DNA of 64,000 bases from positions 310,001 to 374,000 of the forward strand of contig NZ_JACYOT010000001.1 of assembly GCF_014858005.1 (NCBI RefSeq). The letters run 5' to 3'. Made by a program: the position numbers and the translations under genes. This stretch comes from Propioniciclava soli (GTDB taxonomy: Bacteria > Actinomycetota > Actinomycetes > Propionibacteriales > Propionibacteriaceae). The notes under the pieces were generated by a model, which saw nothing but the letters and a program-made list of their open reading frames with translations, had not been told where the DNA came from and did no database searches. Positions 1 through 7,954 of this stretch are shown here, in pieces; the first letter of the stretch is position 1, and every line of letters begins with the position of its first letter.

Positions 1-255
1 CGGATGGGTGGCCGTTTCGCGATCGAGTGCAAGTTGTTGTTGTGCACCCTCCGCCTCGAGCACGAGCTCGACCGTCCGGACCCCGACGCCCCCGACGTGG
101 AGGGTCAGGACGCGCCGTCCCAGCTGTGCCGCATCACGCATCGCGTCGTCCTGACAGGCCCCCTCGCGCGGCTGTGGAACAGGGTCATCGGCGCCGCCAT
201 GGGTCGCGGGCTGCCGACGGTCGTCGCCAACGTCGTGGCCGTCGCGGCCATCTGA
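1..255 (+). CDS. C-terminal end of an SRPBCC-like protein (partial)
   Basis: The frame is open to base 1, so the ATG at 4 is probably an internal methionine. The visible 84 codons show a beta-strand-rich stretch, a THRVVLTGPLA strand-turn and a Gly/Ala-rich final helix ending before TGA at 253. This order (charged hairpin, 'GPLA' turn, long closing helix) is what the end of SRPBCC/polyketide-cyclase-like ligand-binding proteins looks like. The family assignment is by pattern only. The 5' end lies outside the window, so length, start and operon membership cannot be judged. Confidence 0.45.
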   Translation, partial: RMGGRFAIECKLLLCTLRLEHELDRPDPDAPDVEGQDAPSQLCRITHRVVLTGPLARLWNRVIGAAMGRGLPTVVANVVAVAAI

Positions 256-350
256 TCGGCACGCAGGCATTGTGCGGCGGGCGCCGCGTGGGGTAGACAC
301 TCCAGTGCCCGCGGCGTCCGCCGGTGCACGGGTGACGAAGGGAGCCAGCC

Positions 351-575
351 ATGACCGAGGCCAACGACGAGCAGCTGCATCGCGCCGACGAGGCGATCGA
401 CGAGGCCAAGCAGGCCGGGGACCGCATCGCGGACGCGGCCGTGCCCGAGGATCTCCGCCAGCCCGACTACTTCGGTCACCTCGAGGTGGGCGAGGAGTCG
501 CCCGCGCAGGCGTGGGCCGAGCGCGAGCCCGACGCCACCGACTTCGAGCCGGAGAAGCCCGGCGACAACGCCTGA
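351..575 (+). CDS. Small acidic hypothetical protein
   Basis: A 74-residue, strongly acidic protein (many Asp/Glu, Ala-rich N-terminal helix with two 'DEA' turns). It has no signal peptide, membrane segment or motif I recognise. The start is supported by a purine-rich AAGGGAG about 6 nt before the ATG. It stands alone between the SRPBCC-like gene and the convergent DUF5302 gene. It is probably a soluble, partly disordered protein; no function can be assigned from sequence. Confidence 0.6.
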   Translation: MTEANDEQLHRADEAIDEAKQAGDRIADAAVPEDLRQPDYFGHLEVGEESPAQAWAEREPDATDFEPEKPGDNA

Positions 576-628
576 ATCAGCGCGCCTGAATCAGCGCGGC
601 GCCCGGTGAGCGGAGGCCGCGCGGGCGG

Positions 629-841
629 TCAGCCGCCCGACTTGCGCCGGAACTGACGTTTGCCGCCCTGCTGGCCGTGCGGCCCGCCGGACGCCCGGCC
701 CGGTGACCCGGCCGGACCGCCCGCGCTGCCGTGCTGGGCGTTCTTCTTGGCCTCGAGCGCCGCCTTCATCTGTTCCCGCGGGTCTGGCTGGTCCGCGGCC
801 TCGGAGGGCTGCGCCCGGCCAGTGTCATCGGTGGTGCTCAT
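629..841 (-). CDS. DUF5302 family small protein
   Basis: A 70-residue protein with an acidic N-terminal half, a short helix (DPREQMKAALEAKK), a Gly/Pro/His-rich linker and a basic tail, KRQFRRKSGG. This arrangement, especially the terminal QFRRKSG, is characteristic of actinobacterial DUF5302 proteins, whose function is unknown. ATG at 841 gives exactly the usual family length; longer in-frame extensions upstream would run into the divergent NUDIX gene. The basic tail suggests nucleic-acid or membrane contact, which is inference only. Confidence 0.75.
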   Translation of the reverse strand: MSTTDDTGRAQPSEAADQPDPREQMKAALEAKKNAQHGSAGGPAGSPGRASGGPHGQQGGKRQFRRKSGG

Positions 842-919
842 GGCGCCCACTGTGGCACCTGGGGGGTGCTGGCGTCCAGAGGACGAAGCCCGGGCCGGGG
901 GGCCGTCTAGCATGGGGGG

Positions 920-1384
920 ATGCCGTTGCACAGCGCGGGGCTGCTGCCCTTCAACGATGCCGGTGGAGAGGTCAAGGTCTTCATCGTCCACATGGGTGGC
1001 CCGTTCTGGGGCCACCGTGACGACGGCGGCTGGTCGCTGGCCAAGGGCATGTACATCCCGGGTGAGGAAACCCCTGAGGACGCCGCGCGGCGCGAGTTCT
1101 CCGAGGAGGTCGGCATCCCGGCGCCGGCTGGTGAACTCATCGATCTCGGCGAGGTGCGGCTCAGTTCCGGCAAGCGGGTGCGTGGCTTCGCGGTCGCAGC
1201 GGACGCCGGCCTCGCCTTTGTGACGTCCAACACCTTCGAGGTCGAGTGGCCCCGCCGCTCGGGGCGCATGCGCACCTATCCGGAGGTCGACCGGGCGGGC
1301 TGGTTCGGCCTCGACGTGGCCCGCACGAAACTCACCGCTGGCCAGGTGCCGCTGATCGACTCCCTCGAGCGCATCATCGGGTGA
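920..1384 (+). CDS. NUDIX hydrolase
   Basis: A 154-residue protein carrying a Nudix box around residues 42-67 (GMYIPGEET ... REFSEEVG) with the metal-binding REFSEE glutamates intact. Family members hydrolyse nucleoside diphosphates linked to another moiety, using Mg2+ or Mn2+. The N-terminal strand (SAGLLPF) and the C-terminal helix (PLIDSLERIIG) match short NUDIX proteins of the YrfE/diadenosine-polyphosphatase-like type, but the substrate cannot be told. The ATG follows a GGGGGG tract directly, so the start is plausible though ribosome-site spacing is tight. It is divergent from the DUF5302 gene, with 78 nt between the two starts. Confidence 0.85.
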   Translation: MPLHSAGLLPFNDAGGEVKVFIVHMGGPFWGHRDDGGWSLAKGMYIPGEETPEDAARREFSEEVGIPAPAGELIDLGEVRLSSGKRVRGFAVAADAGLAFVTSNTFEVEWPRRSGRMRTYPEVDRAGWFGLDVARTKLTAGQVPLIDSLERIIG

Positions 1385-1422
1385 GGCCATCGAGGCGCCC
1401 AGCCAGGCAGTGTGCCGGGGGC

Positions 1423-1428
1423 TACGCT
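1423..1428 (+). promoter_or_regulatory. -10 element of a leaderless promoter for the DUF305 gene
   Basis: TACGCT ends 6 nt before the ATG at 1435. Transcription would therefore begin at or within a base of the start codon. Confidence 0.55.
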
Positions 1429-1434
1429 GGATGC

Positions 1435-2058
1435 ATGACCTCCCCCACTCGTCGCCGTGACTCCGCTTCGTTGCTCACCGCTCTCGCTGCGTCCCTGGCT
1501 GCCGGAGCGGCACTGCTGTCCGGCTGTGCGGGTCAGCCTGCGGCCTCCCCGGACGCCGGCGTCACGCCCGCCACCACAGCGCCGGCGTCGGAGCAGCAGG
1601 CCCACAACGAGGCCGACGTGATGTTCACCCAGATGATGATCCCGCACCACGAGCAGGCCATCGAGATGAGCGACATCCTGCTCGCCAAGCCCGGCCTGGG
1701 CACCGAGATGACCGATCTCGCCACCGCGATCAAGGACGCCCAGCAGCCCGAGATCGACCAGATGCGCGCCTGGCTGGCCGCGTGGGGTGAGCCCGAGGGT
1801 GGCGCGCACGCCGGCCACACCGGCATGGACGGCATGGTGTCGGCCGACCAGCTGGACGCCCTCCGCGACGCCGACACCCTCGCCGCGTCCGAGCTGTTCC
1901 TGGAGCAGATGATCGGCCACCACGAGGGCGCGGTCGCCATGGCCGAGGAGGAGTTGGCGTCCGGCACCGACCCCGACGTGCGGCAGATGGCCGAGGACGT
2001 GATCGCCACGCAGACCCAGGAGATCGAGTTGATGCGCGAGCTCCAGGTCGGGTTCTGA
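1435..2058 (+). CDS. DUF305 domain lipoprotein
   Basis: A 207-residue exported lipoprotein. It has a basic N-terminus, a hydrophobic core and a lipobox LLSGC at about residues 22-26, followed by a Pro/Ala/Thr-rich linker. The DUF305 domain contains two His-rich helices with the motifs MMIPHHEQAI and MIGHHEGAV, plus a HAGHTGMDGM loop. DUF305 proteins are four-helix, ferritin-like extracytoplasmic proteins often linked to copper or other metal handling; the paired HH motifs and Met-rich loop support metal binding, but no metal can be named. The start at 1435 places the signal peptide at the N-terminus and fits the leaderless -10 at 1423. Confidence 0.88.
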   Translation: MTSPTRRRDSASLLTALAASLAAGAALLSGCAGQPAASPDAGVTPATTAPASEQQAHNEADVMFTQMMIPHHEQAIEMSDILLAKPGLGTEMTDLATAIKDAQQPEIDQMRAWLAAWGEPEGGAHAGHTGMDGMVSADQLDALRDADTLAASELFLEQMIGHHEGAVAMAEEELASGTDPDVRQMAEDVIATQTQEIELMRELQVGF

Positions 2059-2148
2059 GCCACCCGCCGCCAACACGCGGCCAACACTCGGCCAACACGC
2101 CGGCCGGGGGTTCGCAGGGGGGCCGCGTCCGGCTAGGGTCGGGGGCCT

Positions 2149-2214
2149 ATGTCTCGTCCCCCTCGGCGCCACGCGGCGTCCGCCCCTGCGACCGGGGGAG
2201 GGGTGCACCCGTGA
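2149..2214 (+). CDS. Putative 21-residue leader peptide overlapping the helicase start
   Basis: A short open frame starts at ATG 2149, nine bases after a TAGGGT -10-like hexamer (2134-2139). It runs 21 codons (Arg/Pro/Ala/Gly-rich) to a TGA at 2212-2214, inside GTGA, so its stop overlaps the GTG start of the helicase. Such overlaps usually couple translation of the two frames. The evidence is position and overlap only; peptides this short arise by chance in GC-rich DNA. Confidence 0.3.
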   Translation: MSRPPRRHAASAPATGGGVHP

Positions 2215-3959
2215 GCCAGTCCGCCTTCGAACGCCTGAGCCCCGCCTTTCCCCAGCGCGCGCCGTGGGGCACGTCGGCGTCGCTGCGCGCGTGGCAGGCC
2301 GAGGCGCTGGAGAAGTACACCGCCGCCGCCCCGCGCGACTTCCTCGCCGTCGCGACCCCCGGCGCGGGCAAGACCACCTTCGCCCTGCGGGTGGCCGCCG
2401 AGCTGCTCCAGGAGCGCACGGTGCGCCGCGTCATCGTCGTCGCGCCGACCGAGCACCTCAAGGTGCAGTGGGCGGACGCCGCCGCCAAGGTGGGCATCCA
2501 GCTCGACCCGGGCACCGGGGGCCGCACGCGCGGCCGGTCGCGGCAGTACGACGGTGTGGCGGCCACCTACGCGGGGGTGGCGGCGTCCGTGTGGGGCTAC
2601 CAGGCGATGGCCACCGACATCCCGACGCTGGTGATCCTCGACGAGGTGCACCACGCCGGCGACGCGCTGAGCTGGGGCGAGGCGATCCGCGAGGCGTTCC
2701 AGTTCGCGGTGCGGCGGCTGGCGCTGACGGGCACCCCGTTCCGGTCCGACGAGAATCCCATCCCCTTCGTCACCTACGACGAGTCGGAGGCCGGCGTCCG
2801 CGTCTCGAAGGCCGACTACACCTACGGCTACGCCGACGCGCTGCGCGACCACGTCGTGCGCCCCGTGGTGTTCATGAACTACGGTGGCCCGATGCGCTGG
2901 CGCACCAAGGCCGGCGATGAAATCGAGGCGAACCTCGGCGAGCTCCTGACCAAGGACGTCAGCGCGCAGGCGTGGCGCACCGCGCTCGACCCGAAGGGCG
3001 AGTGGATCGCCGCGGTGCTCGGCGCGGCCGATCGGCGGCTGACCGAGGTGCGCCGCCACGTGCCGGACGCCGGCGGCCTCGTCATCGCCACCAACCAGAC
3101 CGTCGCCCGCGCGTACGCCCGCGTGTTGGAGCAGCACACGGGGGCGCGCCCCACGCTCGTCCTCTCCGACGACACGGGTGCCAGCAAGCGCATCGAGGAG
3201 TTCGCCGCGTCCGAGGAGCGCTGGATGGTCGCGGTGCGCATGGTGTCCGAGGGCGTCGACGTGCCGCGCCTGGCGGTGGGGGTGTACGCCACGGCCACGT
3301 CCACGCCGCTGTTCTTCGCCCAGGCCGTCGGCCGGTTCGTGCGGACGCGGCGCCGCGGCGAGGTGGCCACCGTGTTTCTGCCGACCGTGCCGATCATCCT
3401 CGCCCACGCGTCCGCCCTGGAGCGGCAGCGCGACCACGTGCTCGGCGCGCCCAAGCGCGGTGACGACTGGGCCGAGGACGCCCTCGTCGACGAGGCGAAC
3501 CGCAGCGAGGCGGCGTCCGACGACCTCATCGGCAGCTTCGAGGCGCTGCGGTCGGACGCGGTGTTCGACCACGTGCTCTTCGACGCCCAGCAATTCGGCA
3601 TGCACGCGGTGCCCACGTCCGACGACGAGGCCGACTACCTGGGCCTGCCCGGGCTGCTCGAGCCTGACCAGATCGGTCATCTGCTCCGCGAGCGGCAGCG
3701 GCGGCAGGTGAACCGCCACGAGCGGGCCGAGCGGCGCGAGCGGGTGACCCCCGAGGTCTCGCTGCACCGGGCGCTGGCCACCAAGCGCAAGGAACTGAAC
3801 ACGCTGGTCGCCCAGTACGCGCGGGTCAAGGGTGTGCCCCACAGCCACATCCACGCCGAGCTGCGCCGCCAGTGCGGCGGTCCCTCGCTCGCGCAGGCCA
3901 GCAGCGACCAGGTGGACGCCCGCATCACGATGCTGCGCACCTGGCACGCGCGTCCCTGA
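2211..3959 (+). CDS. DEAD/DEAH-box superfamily II helicase
   Basis: A 582-residue ATP-dependent nucleic-acid helicase or translocase. RecA-like domain 1 has Walker A TPGAGKTT (residues 49-56), a DEVHH motif II and motif III-like LTGTPFR. Domain 2 has SEGVDVPRL and the arginine-finger motif QAVGRFVRTRR. A C-terminal segment of about 130 residues is Arg/Glu-rich and likely helical; I recognise no accessory domain in it. This layout resembles the ResIII-type helicases of restriction systems and phage, but no methylase or nuclease gene is adjacent, so it appears to be an orphan. The GTG start is preceded by a GGGGGAGGGG tract, although spacing is loose; the upstream short frame may supply coupling. 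Confidence 0.85.
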   Translation: MSQSAFERLSPAFPQRAPWGTSASLRAWQAEALEKYTAAAPRDFLAVATPGAGKTTFALRVAAELLQERTVRRVIVVAPTEHLKVQWADAAAKVGIQLDPGTGGRTRGRSRQYDGVAATYAGVAASVWGYQAMATDIPTLVILDEVHHAGDALSWGEAIREAFQFAVRRLALTGTPFRSDENPIPFVTYDESEAGVRVSKADYTYGYADALRDHVVRPVVFMNYGGPMRWRTKAGDEIEANLGELLTKDVSAQAWRTALDPKGEWIAAVLGAADRRLTEVRRHVPDAGGLVIATNQTVARAYARVLEQHTGARPTLVLSDDTGASKRIEEFAASEERWMVAVRMVSEGVDVPRLAVGVYATATSTPLFFAQAVGRFVRTRRRGEVATVFLPTVPIILAHASALERQRDHVLGAPKRGDDWAEDALVDEANRSEAASDDLIGSFEALRSDAVFDHVLFDAQQFGMHAVPTSDDEADYLGLPGLLEPDQIGHLLRERQRRQVNRHERAERRERVTPEVSLHRALATKRKELNTLVAQYARVKGVPHSHIHAELRRQCGGPSLAQASSDQVDARITMLRTWHARP

Positions 3960-3971
3960 ACGGCGGCGCTC

Positions 3972-3977
3972 TAGGCT
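3972..3977 (+). promoter_or_regulatory. -10 element of a leaderless promoter
   Basis: TAGGCT lies 7 nt upstream of the ATG at 3985, just after the helicase stop. The next gene therefore has its own promoter. Confidence 0.5.
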
Positions 3978-3984
3978 GGGCTGC

Positions 3985-5406
3985 ATGCCTGTCTTCGAGC
4001 ACGTGTCGCGCTACCCGCACCCCCGCGCGGAGGTGTTCGCCTGGCACACCCGTCCGGGCGCGTTCGTGCGGCTCACCCCGCCCGGCATGGCGACGCTGCT
4101 GCAGGGGCCGAGCGACGGCATCAACGTCGGCTCAAAGATCACGCTGCGCATCTCCCACCCGCTGGTCTCCGGGCTGCTGCCGCAGGTCTCCTGGCGCGGA
4201 CGCCGCGGCCCGGTGGGCGTGGACTGGCGCGTCCGGCACGTCGAGCTCGAGCCGGGGGTGCGGTTCGTCGACGAGCAGGTGAGCGGGCCCTTCAAGGCGT
4301 GGCGCCACGAGCATGAGTTCGCCGACGGGCCCGGCGGGTCGACGGTGATCACCGACCGGGTCACCTGGGAGCTGCCCGTGGTGCCCGACCGGCTGGCCGC
4401 CCCGCTGGTCGAGATGCAGCTGGCGGGCCTCTTCGCCTTCCGCGAGCGCCAGCTGCGCGCCGACCTCGCCCTGCATGCCCGCCTGGCCGCCCGCCCGGAC
4501 GCCGCACCGCTCACGGTCGCCGTCGCAGGTAGCTCGGGCCTGATCGGCACCCAGGTGTGCGCCCTGCTGACCTCCGGTGGGCACACGGTGCGCCGGCTCG
4601 TGCGCTCCACCAGCGCGGACGCGGACGCCGTCACCTGGGATCCTGGGGCGGGGCACCTGCCGGCGGACGCCCTGGCCGGGGTGGACGTGGTGGTGAACCT
4701 GGCCGGGCACTCGATCGGCGGGCGGTTCACGGAGCGTCACAAGGAGCAGGTGCTGGAGTCACGCTTGCAGGCGACGGGCACGCTGGCCGCTGCGCTGGCG
4801 TCCGACCCCGAGGGGAAGCGCCTCGTCCAGGCCAGCGCGATCGGTATCTATGGGGCCCGGCGGCCGGACGAGCTGCTGACGGAGGGCTCCCTGCCCGGCG
4901 AGGGGTTCTTGGCCGACGTGGTGCAGCAGTGGGAGGCGGCGGCGCTCCCGGCGGTGGACGCCGGCGTCCGCACGGCGTTCCTGCGGATCGGCATCGTGCT
5001 CAGCGAGGGTGGCGGCGCGTTGCTGCCGCAGGTGCCACTGTTCTCGGTGGGCCTCGGCGGCCGCCTGACGCGCCGCGACGCCTGGTTCAGCTGGATCGGG
5101 CTGGACGACCTGGCGCGCGCCGTCGTCCACGCCGTGGCGACCCCGGAGCTGACCGGCCCGGTCAACGCGGTGGCCCCGCGCCCGGTGACGCACGGCGAGT
5201 TCGCGCAGACGCTGGGCCGGGTGCTGCACCGCCCCGCGATGCTGCCGACGCCGGCGGTGGGGCCGACCGCCGTGCTGGGCGCCGAGGGGTACGACCAGAT
5301 GATCGACACCGACCAGCGCGTCAGCGCCGGCGTGCTGGCCGACAGCGGGTTCCGGTTCGCCCAGCACACCTTGAGCGATGCGCTGCGGCACGCGTTGATG
5401 CGCTGA
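3985..5406 (+). CDS. SRPBCC domain fused to a TIGR01777 NAD(P)-dependent epimerase
   Basis: A 473-residue two-domain protein. Residues 1-165 form an SRPBCC-like ligand-binding domain with the typical start (FEHVSRYPHPRAEVFAWH) and closing helix. Residues 170-473 are an extended SDR of the TIGR01777/DUF1731 (YfcH-like) family: Rossmann motif VAGSSGLIG, VVNLAG, a SAIGIYG segment carrying the active-site tyrosine region, WFSWI, and a C-terminal DUF1731 part ending in a SGFRF-like motif. The reaction of this family is not established. The fusion puts a hydrophobic-ligand pocket next to an NAD(P)-dependent enzyme, which suggests a lipid-like or aromatic substrate; that is inference. Confidence 0.88.
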   Translation: MPVFEHVSRYPHPRAEVFAWHTRPGAFVRLTPPGMATLLQGPSDGINVGSKITLRISHPLVSGLLPQVSWRGRRGPVGVDWRVRHVELEPGVRFVDEQVSGPFKAWRHEHEFADGPGGSTVITDRVTWELPVVPDRLAAPLVEMQLAGLFAFRERQLRADLALHARLAARPDAAPLTVAVAGSSGLIGTQVCALLTSGGHTVRRLVRSTSADADAVTWDPGAGHLPADALAGVDVVVNLAGHSIGGRFTERHKEQVLESRLQATGTLAAALASDPEGKRLVQASAIGIYGARRPDELLTEGSLPGEGFLADVVQQWEAAALPAVDAGVRTAFLRIGIVLSEGGGALLPQVPLFSVGLGGRLTRRDAWFSWIGLDDLARAVVHAVATPELTGPVNAVAPRPVTHGEFAQTLGRVLHRPAMLPTPAVGPTAVLGAEGYDQMIDTDQRVSAGVLADSGFRFAQHTLSDALRHALMR

Positions 5407-5411
5407 GGCGT

Positions 5412-5429
5412 CCGGGTCACCGAACCCGG
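5412..5429. terminator. Hairpin between convergent genes
   Basis: CCGGGT (5412-5417) pairs with ACCCGG (5424-5429) across a 6-nt loop. It sits in the 25-nt gap between two convergent genes. There is no U-tract, so it is only a candidate bidirectional terminator. Confidence 0.35.
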
Positions 5430-5431
5430 GG

Positions 5432-5941
5432 TCAGAGCACCAGTGTGAGGCCTTCGTGGGTGGGGCGGAAGCCCATCGTGGTGTAGAAGCCGTGGACGTG
5501 GCTGCGGTCCTTCTCGGTCGCGACCATCAGGACGCGGGCGCCCTCGGTGCGGGCACGCTCCTTGATCCAGCGGAAGACATCGCGCCCAACGGCGACCGAG
5601 TCGTCGCCAGCCCGGATGCGCGCACCGTTCACGATGGCGCGCATCGCGCCGCCGCGGGCCATCGTGCTGAGGAACGACAGCTGGAACGTCCCGATCACCC
5701 GTTCGGTGTCGTCGAGCACGACGGCCAGCAGCTGGTTCGGGTCGCGATCGATCCGCTCGAACGCCGTGGCGAGCCCGCAGGTCTCATGGGCCTCGCCGAG
5801 GATGTCGTCGCTGATCAGGGTCGTGGTGGCGACGTGCTTCGGCGAGGTGGGGTCATCGGCCAGGAGTCGCTCGATGATGTCCACGTCGTCGCGCGTCGCG
5901 CGGGCGATCGAGACGTCGTCGAGGTACGCGAGAATCTCCAT
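5432..5941 (-). CDS. GNAT family N-acetyltransferase
   Basis: A 169-residue acyltransferase of the Gcn5-related fold. The N-terminal strand begins (S)IARATRDDVDIIERLLADD. A central strand VIGTFQLSFL precedes a basic loop (GGAMRAIVNGARI), a helix (GRDVFRWIKERARTEG) and the C-terminal HGFYTTMGFRPTHEG motif that closes the acetyl-CoA site. The position of the 'ARGGAMRAIV' loop fits the usual pyrophosphate-binding region, although the classic Q/RxxGxG/A is degenerate. ATG at 5941 is preferred over an upstream TTG because it gives the family-typical N-terminus. The acceptor substrate is unknown. Confidence 0.8.
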   Translation of the reverse strand: MEILAYLDDVSIARATRDDVDIIERLLADDPTSPKHVATTTLISDDILGEAHETCGLATAFERIDRDPNQLLAVVLDDTERVIGTFQLSFLSTMARGGAMRAIVNGARIRAGDDSVAVGRDVFRWIKERARTEGARVLMVATEKDRSHVHGFYTTMGFRPTHEGLTLVL

Positions 5942-5989
5942 GCCACGATTGGACCCCTTCGGGCCGCGCCGTGGCAAACCCAGTTGCCG

Positions 5990-7033
5990 TCAGGCCTGCG
6001 GGGCCGGCCCGGAACCCTGGGGCCCATATCCCTGCGGCCCATACCCCTGCGGCCCATACCCCTGTGGCCCGGGCCCCGGGCCGAAGCCCTGCCCGTAGGC
6101 GTAGCTCGGCGGCTCGCCCGCGAGCTGGCGGTGGCGGTTGAGATACATCACCGTGATGAAGATGGCCGTGACGGGCTGCAGCACCACCGTGAGCAGGAAC
6201 TGCAGCAGGCCGGCCACGACCGCGCCGACGATGGCCGCCGCCGAGACGTCATTCCCGGTCTGGGACGCCGCGGTCAGCGGCATCAGCAAGACCTGGAGGA
6301 GCATCGAGATGACGTAGCTGGGGATGCTGATCGCCAGACCGATCAGCAGGTAGTAGCCGAGCGTGGGCCAGAAGGCGCCACGCGTCAGCCGCCAGGAGCT
6401 GCGGAGCCCGTCGAAGCCGGAGACCTGCTCGATGCCCATGGCAGGGATCAGGTAGAGCCACCGGACGTTGAGAAACACCGCGAGCACGCCCAACGCCAGG
6501 AACAGCAGCATGACGAACGCCATGGTGCCCAGCACGGCGACGGCAGCGTCATCGTCCCCGGCGATGCTGGCCTGGATGAGGGGCATCACGATGATGGCGA
6601 GGAGTAGCGCGTACAGCGCAAACACGGCGGCGGACAGGGCGAGCAGGAGCAGGACGATCCGCCGCGCGAAACCCCGGGTGCGGTCCATCAGGTCGCGCCA
6701 CCCCGGCTCGTAGCCGGCGCTGAGGTCGCGGGTCGCCAGCGACGTCATGGCCTGGCAGCGGTACTGGAACAGCATCACGACGAACAGCACGGCGAAGAAG
6801 GCCAGACCACCCAGGAGCAGGATCCCGAGGGACGGCCCCGACGCATCGACGCCGGTGGCGGCGAGGGCGGCCGCGACGATGAGCGACACGATGACGAGTG
6901 CCACCACCAGCACCGCCATGGGGGCCAGCGCGAGGGAGATGAACAGCCAGAACTTGGCCTTGTAGGTGTGCAAGGTGCCGGTGAAGTGATCGGCGAGCGT
7001 CAGGGTGCCCTGCTTGAGGGTCGGGGTGGTCAC
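5990..7033 (-). CDS. Polytopic membrane protein with GPQGY repeat tail
   Basis: A 347-residue integral membrane protein. After an N-terminal amphipathic segment (LADHFTGTLHTYKAKFW) there are about six hydrophobic spans, with the long loop between the second and third carrying YEPGWRDLMDRTRGF. The pattern resembles actinobacterial proteins annotated as 'glycerophosphoryl diester phosphodiesterase membrane domain'-like, but no catalytic domain is present. The last 35 residues are a hydrophilic Gly/Pro/Gln/Tyr tail with repeats of GPQGY, encoded by a 15-bp tandem repeat. The GTG start follows a GAAGAG purine stretch. Function is unknown; a membrane organisation or stress role would be a guess. 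Confidence 0.7.
   Translation of the reverse strand: MTTPTLKQGTLTLADHFTGTLHTYKAKFWLFISLALAPMAVLVVALVIVSLIVAAALAATGVDASGPSLGILLLGGLAFFAVLFVVMLFQYRCQAMTSLATRDLSAGYEPGWRDLMDRTRGFARRIVLLLLALSAAVFALYALLLAIIVMPLIQASIAGDDDAAVAVLGTMAFVMLLFLALGVLAVFLNVRWLYLIPAMGIEQVSGFDGLRSSWRLTRGAFWPTLGYYLLIGLAISIPSYVISMLLQVLLMPLTAASQTGNDVSAAAIVGAVVAGLLQFLLTVVLQPVTAIFITVMYLNRHRQLAGEPPSYAYGQGFGPGPGPQGYGPQGYGPQGYGPQGSGPAPQA
6021..6065. repeat. 15-bp tandem repeat, three copies, inside the membrane-protein gene
   Basis: Three consecutive copies of GGCCCATAyCCCTGy (6021-6035, 6036-6050, 6051-6065) differ at only two bases. In the minus-strand gene each unit encodes GPQGY in frame, so copy-number change would lengthen or shorten the C-terminal tail without a frameshift. 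Confidence 0.9.
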
Positions 7034-7077
7034 GGGTTGCTCTTCGGGTAGATCTCACCCGCGATCCTAGGGCTTGG

Positions 7078-7434
7078 TCAGCCCGAGGCCTTCGCCCGCT
7101 GCTGGGCGAGGCGAAACTTGACGACGCGCGTGACGAGCTCCACCGGGATCGGCGCGGAGAGCGGCAGCTGGATGGCACCCTTGCTGTGCTTCAGCCCGAG
7201 CTCGGTGCAGGCGTCCGCCACGTGGGCCACCCCGTCGGCCCCGGGATACAGGCCGACGTGGTGCTTGCCGGCCGCGACGTGGACGAGGTTGCCGTGCAGC
7301 GTCCAGGTGGGCATGCCCCAGCTGATCTTCGCCCCGGCGTCGGGGGCCAGCGCGCGGACCAGCGCGACAAGCTGGGTGAGGTGGGGTTGGTGGGACGTCT
7401 CCTGCGCGGCAACGTAGTCGTCGATGACCGACAC
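7078..7434 (-). CDS. DUF1801 / YdhG-like protein
   Basis: A 118-residue protein of the DUF1801 (YdhG/YjdI-type) family. The N-terminal helix (SVIDDYVAAQ) is followed by LVALVRALAP, the family hallmark ISWGMPTW, a strand HVGLYPG, and the C-terminal HSKGAIQLPLSAPIP with the helix LVTRVVKFRLAQQRA. Members adopt a frataxin-like fold; some have been called iron chaperones, others have no known role. The GTG start at 7434 gives the usual length. The next gene on this strand ends 6 nt upstream, so the two are probably co-transcribed. Confidence 0.82.
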   Translation of the reverse strand: MSVIDDYVAAQETSHQPHLTQLVALVRALAPDAGAKISWGMPTWTLHGNLVHVAAGKHHVGLYPGADGVAHVADACTELGLKHSKGAIQLPLSAPIPVELVTRVVKFRLAQQRAKASG

Positions 7435-7439
7435 CGCGG

Positions 7440-7877
7440 TCAGCCCAACGGAGCCGGGGTCGGGGCGGGGGTCTCGGCGGACGCCTCGGGCCGCGCTGTG
7501 CGGCGTCCGAAAATGAAGCTATGGGACGCTACGACGGCGGGGAGCAGCGCCCAGATGAGGAAGCCGAGCGTCCCGAACCACAGGCCCGCCAGCACGGGCA
7601 GGAACCCGCCCGGCTCGAAGGCGACGAGCAGCGTCACGGCGATCAGCGCGAGCAGCGCCCAGAGCAGACCGAAGGTGCGCGGCAACGCCCGCGCCTCACG
7701 GGTGCGGGCGAGCAGGACGCCGGCGGTGACCGTGAAGAGGGCCCACGCCAGGCCGATGCCCGCGCCGAGGGAGACCACACCGCTGGGACCGCCCCACAGG
7801 ACGGTGCCCCACACCAAGCTGCTGAGGACTCCCGCCAGGGCGACGGCGCGGTGGGGCAGTACGTGCTCGAAACCCAT
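7440..7877 (-). CDS. Four-helix membrane protein of unknown function
   Basis: A 145-residue protein with four predicted membrane spans: AVALAGVLSSLVWGTVLW, a Gly-rich span around LGAGIGLAWALFTV, FGLLWALLALIAVTLLV, and LAGLWFGTLGFLIWALLP. A short Ala/Pro-rich C-terminal tail follows. ATG at 7877 is preferred because AGAAGG lies about 8 nt upstream and the spans begin directly. I do not recognise the family. It is the first gene of a probable two-gene unit with the DUF1801 gene. Confidence 0.65.
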   Translation of the reverse strand: MGFEHVLPHRAVALAGVLSSLVWGTVLWGGPSGVVSLGAGIGLAWALFTVTAGVLLARTREARALPRTFGLLWALLALIAVTLLVAFEPGGFLPVLAGLWFGTLGFLIWALLPAVVASHSFIFGRRTARPEASAETPAPTPAPLG

Positions 7878-7954
7878 GGCGGTGGCCCTTCTGCGGGGAG
7901 ATGGGGGAAGTCTAACCAGGGCCGGTTGATTGGGGTAGTGCCGGGGGGAAAGGG

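Noticed and set aside
5456-6607. 383-codon plus-strand frame over the GNAT and membrane-protein genes
   Set aside because: It is low-complexity (Arg/His/Glu/Asp-rich) and mirrors the two recognisable minus-strand genes.
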